A stretch of DNA of 64,000 nt from NCBI GenBank assembly GCA_020636045.1, contig JACJYP010000006.1, positions 186,001 through 250,000 of the forward strand, in the 5' to 3' direction. The notes under the pieces were generated by a model, which did not search any database, had not been told where the DNA came from, and was given only the letters and a program-made list of their open reading frames with translations. The first letter of the stretch is position 1; each line of letters begins with the position of its first letter. The translations under genes and the position numbers were made by a program. Origin of the DNA: Lewinellaceae bacterium (GTDB lineage Bacteria > Bacteroidota > Bacteroidia > Chitinophagales > Saprospiraceae). Of the stretch, positions 60,753 through 64,000 are shown piece by piece.

Positions 60753-63569
60753 CTACTGGTGATTGGTTTTTTTGAACTGTATCCGCATGGTATTCGGTTG
60801 ATCATATATTTCCGGATTGACGTAAAGTCCTTTTTCACCCGGCGACTTTTCCGGCTCGACTACCGTCCTGTTCGCTTCGGCCCAGGGGTCTTTTCGGATA
60901 CCGGTCACCTGCCAACTCACTTCGACATCCGGCTTGTCAGTACGGATAACAAACCGGTTGTTTTCAATTTTTTCATAAATTATTGCCTGCGCAAATTGCC
61001 CGATCACCGTCAGTTGGTAGCGAAAATCCATGTTCAGTGCATCGAAATATGATGGTAACTGCACAGTAGCGAGCCCGTCCGGACCAGTTTGGACCACTCC
61101 GTCGTAGATGTTTTTCATGTCGGGGCTTTCCACGCTGGTATGGACAAGAAATTTGTTGGCCGGGTCAAGGGGATGATCGATGAGAAAATTTTTGACATTA
61201 CTGCTGACACCGCCGTTTACAATTAAATTGTTACCAACCTGCAAGTTGCCCGTCATTTTCACACTGCCATAAAAAGAGCCTGCCCAGATTTGCGGGTTTG
61301 TCGATTCTGCGTACAAAGCAGCCTGACCGTTACCGCTAGGGTCGTATAGTTTAAAATAGCCTGCATAACCGGATTGGTCAGCATACCCGACGACTGATGC
61401 AAAACCGTTTTTATAAGAAATACTCATGGAGCCTACCGAGTTTCCCTGGAACCAGCCGCCTACTCCCCGGTTATTGTCGTTGCCGGCTATGGCACGTCCC
61501 AGCACGCCTGCGCCGGCGAAGTCGTTATTAGTACTGGTATTTTCGCCGTAAATCCCCGCAGGGTAGTAAAAACTCTTATTGGAAAGCTGAGTACTGGGAG
61601 AGCCCTGGCCCCCCAAATTGAAAAGCGAATAGTCACGGTCGGTGCTGCCCTTGATCGCAAAGGGGCCCCTGTGGCTGACATTCAGTCCTACCACACTTTC
61701 ATTGCTGGTATTGAAATTATTATTCAGAGAAAACATGGTTGTGTTCAAATTCACCGAATTGGAATACGGCAATGAAAAACCGCCGCCATTGGGCGTCCGG
61801 CACTCAAACTGCAACCCGCCGCCGTTGTCCACGCAAGTGAGCACCATGCCGTCGCCGATGCCGGAAGAAAAATCTACAGGCAGGTTCTGTATTCTGGAAA
61901 CAGTGGCGCTTGTAAACGTGCCTGTAATATCTCCCTGGAGGGTATCGAGTTGCCAGGTGGCGCCGTCATATACATAAGCATATCCGGCATTAGCGCCTGT
62001 GGGCGGCATGCCGCCGAGTGGGCGTCCGCGCAAAGCGGTGACGGTTGCACCGCTGAGCCTGCCCTGAATATCCCCCTGGAGGGTATCGAGTTGCCACGTA
62101 GTGCCGTCGTACACATAAGCATACCCGGCGTTGGCGCCTGTGGGCGGCATGCCGCCGAGTGGGCGTCCACGCAGAGCGGTGACGGTTGCACCGCTGAGCC
62201 TGCCCTGAATGTCCCCCTGGAGGGTATCGAGTTGCCATGCGGCGCCGTCGTACACATAGGCAAATCCGGCATTGGCCCCGGTAGGCGGCATGCCGCCGAG
62301 CGGCCGGCCGCGCAGCGCCGTGACCTCATTGCTGCCGATCGGGCCGTCCACATCGCCGTTCATATTGCCGCCAAAACCATCGTCCTGCGGCGTCCAGGAG
62401 CTGCCGTCCCATTTAAGTATCTGACCCGTAGAAGCACCTTGCCCGGAAAGACGCAGCGGATTGGAGGGTGTGCCGTCGCCACCCAGGGTCGGCTCGATTT
62501 GTACGATTTGACCGCCCCAGCCATCGCCGGATACGTCGGCCGGAATCCAGGTAGTGCCGTTCCACTGGAGCACCTGACCTGTGCTGGCGCCGGCCTGCGC
62601 GATCTTGTCGCCCGTTACAGCGCCGGCATTGATCTGGAGGTTGCTGTATACGCCGCTCACATCGCCGCCGGCGTTGGAGGTATTGGTCAGGTCGTCGTCG
62701 GGGTCGGGGTCGCCGGTGTTGCTGATCGTGCTGCCGCTGATATCGATGCCCGGACCGGCGCTGTAGCTATCGCCGTTGTCGTTAGCGGGCACCCAACTGG
62801 CGCCGTCCCACTTCAGCACCTGGCCGGTTGCCGCGCTTTGTTGTGCGATCTTGGTGCCTGTAACGGCGCCGTCTTCGAGTTCCGCGCTGCCCACGGCGCC
62901 TGCATTGATCTGAAGGTTGCTGTACACGCCGCTTATATCGCCGCCTGCGTTGGAGGTATTGGTCAGGTCGTCCGAAGGGTCGGGGTCGCCGGTATTGCTG
63001 ATTACCGCTCCTGTTATTTGAATGCCGGGACCAGCGGTATAATTGGGTGCAACCGGCAGGTCGACACTGCCGCCGTTCGGGTTCAGTTGCAGGGTGTTTC
63101 CGTTCAAACTGAGTTGCTGGATTTCATTGGTCGGGTCGGGGTCGTCGTCGCCGCCACCCTGGCCGGACTGCAAGGCGTAGAGCGCATACGGCACAGAGAG
63201 CAGCTGGCTGACACCGATCAACTCTTCGTTGCCTCCGACGATCAGTTTTACGCGAAGGAAATACTGGTGGTTGGCCCAGTCGAGGCCGCTGAAATCGTGA
63301 GGAAGCCCCGAAATGGGACCTCCGGTGCCCAGGTCGTGGGCGAATTTTCCGAAATCACTGGTTTGCGTTTGCAGGGCTTCGGCGTACCGGACGATGCCGT
63401 TTTCACTGTCTTCGTGGAATAAAAATTGAAGGGAAACCATCTGGTTGGCGTACATCTGACCGTTGGCATCGCGGGCGACAGCCTGGTATTTGAATGCCAG
63501 CGGCGATTGTGCCAGCAGGCCGGAAAATGCCCAGATGAGGCAGAACAAAAGCAGGTATAACTTTTTCAT
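60753..63569 (-). CDS. secreted repeat protein, tail-fibre/adhesin-like
   Basis: A 938-residue protein with signal peptide (LLLFCLIWAFSGLLAQS) followed by the motif SPLAFKYQAVARDANGQMYANQ, seen at the start of many Bacteroidota 'tail fibre domain' surface proteins. The middle contains DPDPSDDLTNTSNAGGD...GVYSNLQINAG repeats (about 195-300), ATGQVLKWDGASW motifs, and three nearly identical 47-residue units (GRPLGGMPPTGANAG, AYVYDG, WQLDTLQGDI) at about residues 410-545. The C-terminal 150 residues (FLIDHPLDPANKFLVHTSVESPDM, YQLTVIG, VIRTDKPDVEVSWQVTGIRKDPW) form a conserved beta-sandwich seen in such fibres. There is no type A sorting domain. It starts 9 bases after the stop of the T9SS cargo gene. 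Confidence 0.8.
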   Translation of the reverse strand: MKKLYLLLFCLIWAFSGLLAQSPLAFKYQAVARDANGQMYANQMVSLQFLFHEDSENGIVRYAEALQTQTSDFGKFAHDLGTGGPISGLPHDFSGLDWANHQYFLRVKLIVGGNEELIGVSQLLSVPYALYALQSGQGGGDDDPDPTNEIQQLSLNGNTLQLNPNGGSVDLPVAPNYTAGPGIQITGAVISNTGDPDPSDDLTNTSNAGGDISGVYSNLQINAGAVGSAELEDGAVTGTKIAQQSAATGQVLKWDGASWVPANDNGDSYSAGPGIDISGSTISNTGDPDPDDDLTNTSNAGGDVSGVYSNLQINAGAVTGDKIAQAGASTGQVLQWNGTTWIPADVSGDGWGGQIVQIEPTLGGDGTPSNPLRLSGQGASTGQILKWDGSSWTPQDDGFGGNMNGDVDGPIGSNEVTALRGRPLGGMPPTGANAGFAYVYDGAAWQLDTLQGDIQGRLSGATVTALRGRPLGGMPPTGANAGYAYVYDGTTWQLDTLQGDIQGRLSGATVTALRGRPLGGMPPTGANAGYAYVYDGATWQLDTLQGDITGTFTSATVSRIQNLPVDFSSGIGDGMVLTCVDNGGGLQFECRTPNGGGFSLPYSNSVNLNTTMFSLNNNFNTSNESVVGLNVSHRGPFAIKGSTDRDYSLFNLGGQGSPSTQLSNKSFYYPAGIYGENTSTNNDFAGAGVLGRAIAGNDNNRGVGGWFQGNSVGSMSISYKNGFASVVGYADQSGYAGYFKLYDPSGNGQAALYAESTNPQIWAGSFYGSVKMTGNLQVGNNLIVNGGVSSNVKNFLIDHPLDPANKFLVHTSVESPDMKNIYDGVVQTGPDGLATVQLPSYFDALNMDFRYQLTVIGQFAQAIIYEKIENNRFVIRTDKPDVEVSWQVTGIRKDPWAEANRTVVEPEKSPGEKGLYVNPEIYDQPNTMRIQFKKTNHQ
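61925..62348 (-). repeat. three 141-bp tandem repeats in the secreted repeat protein gene
   Basis: Nearly identical 141-bp units, about 62288-62148, 62147-62007 and a third more diverged at its end, each encoding 47 residues with GRPLGGMPPTGANAG and WQLDTLQGDI. The near identity at DNA level indicates recent duplication or gene conversion. Confidence 0.8.
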
Positions 63570-63578
63570 GGCGGGTTT

Positions 63579-64000
63579 TTATTGAATTTTTTGAATGGTA
63601 AATGATTTAATGAGGGCGCCGTCACTAAACGCCGCGAGGATATAAGTGCCGGAAGGCAAGTGCTGGAGCTGCAAACCGAGTTTGCCGGTGTGGGTTGTTT
63701 CGTTCAGCAGTGTCCGGCCTTGCAAATCGTATAGAACAACATGATAGTCGTCGATCTGATAGCATTCGAGGTTCAGTTGTCCGGTAGTAGGATTGGGGTA
63801 TGCCGCAAGCGCAATTTGGGGTCCAGGTGAGGTCTGGTGGGTGCTCACCGTGAAACATGGAGCAGGGCCGAATCCCTGGTCGAGCGAAATGCCGTCGGCG
63901 TAAAGTTCTACCATCAGTTCGCCGAGCAGCCAATCGTATTGAATGCCGTCAGTTGTGATGCCGCCGCCGCAGCCGGCGGCCACCACATCCTCCACGGCCT
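63579..64000 (-). CDS. T9SS type A sorting domain protein, C-terminal end (cut by window edge)
   Basis: The frame is open to the right edge, so only the last 140 codons are seen; the GTG at 63995 is not a credible start. The visible part has a Cys-rich GCGGGITTDG segment and then a type A C-terminal sorting domain (LAAYPNPTTGQLNLECY, VLYDLQGRTLLNE, LPSGTYILAAFSDG, KSFTIQKIQ). The protein is therefore a type IX secretion cargo processed by PorU. Its catalytic or binding domain lies outside the window. It precedes the secreted repeat protein by 9 bases in the same direction. Confidence 0.82.
   Translation of the reverse strand, partial: AVEDVVAAGCGGGITTDGIQYDWLLGELMVELYADGISLDQGFGPAPCFTVSTHQTSPGPQIALAAYPNPTTGQLNLECYQIDDYHVVLYDLQGRTLLNETTHTGKLGLQLQHLPSGTYILAAFSDGALIKSFTIQKIQ

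Noticed and set aside
61950..63422. 490-codon + strand frame opposite the secreted repeat protein
   Set aside because: Its repeats are the complement of the real gene's repeats; the - strand product has a signal peptide and known motifs.

Overview
The window is a stretch of chromosome from a fairly GC-rich member of the Bacteroidota, most likely in or near the Saprospiria (Saprospiraceae, Lewinellaceae or Haliscomenobacter-like). The phylum is well supported: type IX secretion genes (porU, porV), five proteins with type A C-terminal sorting domains, SprB-type repeats, a FecI/FecR/TonB-receptor locus, a LolCDE-like cluster, DUF4382, DUF2807 and DM13 lipoproteins, and promoter sequences of the phylum's TTTG-N19-TAnnTTTG type. 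The finer placement is inference. No rRNA, tRNA, IS element or CRISPR array was seen.

Layout. 1-806: start of a GH95 alpha-L-fucosidase lipoprotein running off the left edge. 1145-4783: large secreted protein with SprB repeats, dockerin-like and cohesin-like segments. 4841-8101: DUF3500, HupE/UreJ and GNAT genes in one operon. 8313-11829: methyltransferase, secreted esterase and threonine dehydrogenase, with a 21-bp minisatellite between the last two. 12129-17397: porU-porV, the T9SS sortase and its outer-membrane shuttle. 17635-22712: five-gene operon with a LolA-like protein, two LolCE-like permeases, a LolD-like ATPase and a beta-barrel, behind a textbook promoter. 22747-27714: CcoI-type copper ATPase, AraC regulator, outer membrane protein and DM13 lipoprotein. 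27920-31402: ftsH and rsfS, divergent from birA. 31766-36551: DUF4382 lipoprotein, TonB-type receptor, ribosomal protein L25. 36654-39517: NAD(P)/FAD oxidoreductase and polyferredoxin. 39877-42720: duplicated T9SS cargo protein with a striking phased operator upstream. 42940-49233: arsM, alaS, a small secreted protein, an MscS channel and a DUF2807 protein. 49376-55396: ECF sigma, anti-sigma and STN/beta-barrel operon, divergent from a TonB receptor. 55449-60690: two overlapping genes, a degenerate SIR2-TIR fusion and an nSTAND1-TM-WD40 protein. 60753-64000: a secreted repeat protein and the end of another T9SS cargo gene.

The best candidate for an undescribed system is 55449-60690. A TIR domain is fused to a SIR2-like domain whose catalytic positions look lost. 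Its gene overlaps that of a STAND NTPase with one membrane helix and 14 WD40 repeats (two seven-bladed propellers), which suggests a membrane-anchored NAD-depleting defence or stress-response switch. Other notable signals are a 7-bp minisatellite inserted in frame in both birA and an FAD oxidoreductase gene, four CTTAA boxes spaced exactly 11 bp apart, a 21-bp minisatellite, and two copies of an inverted-repeat intergenic element.
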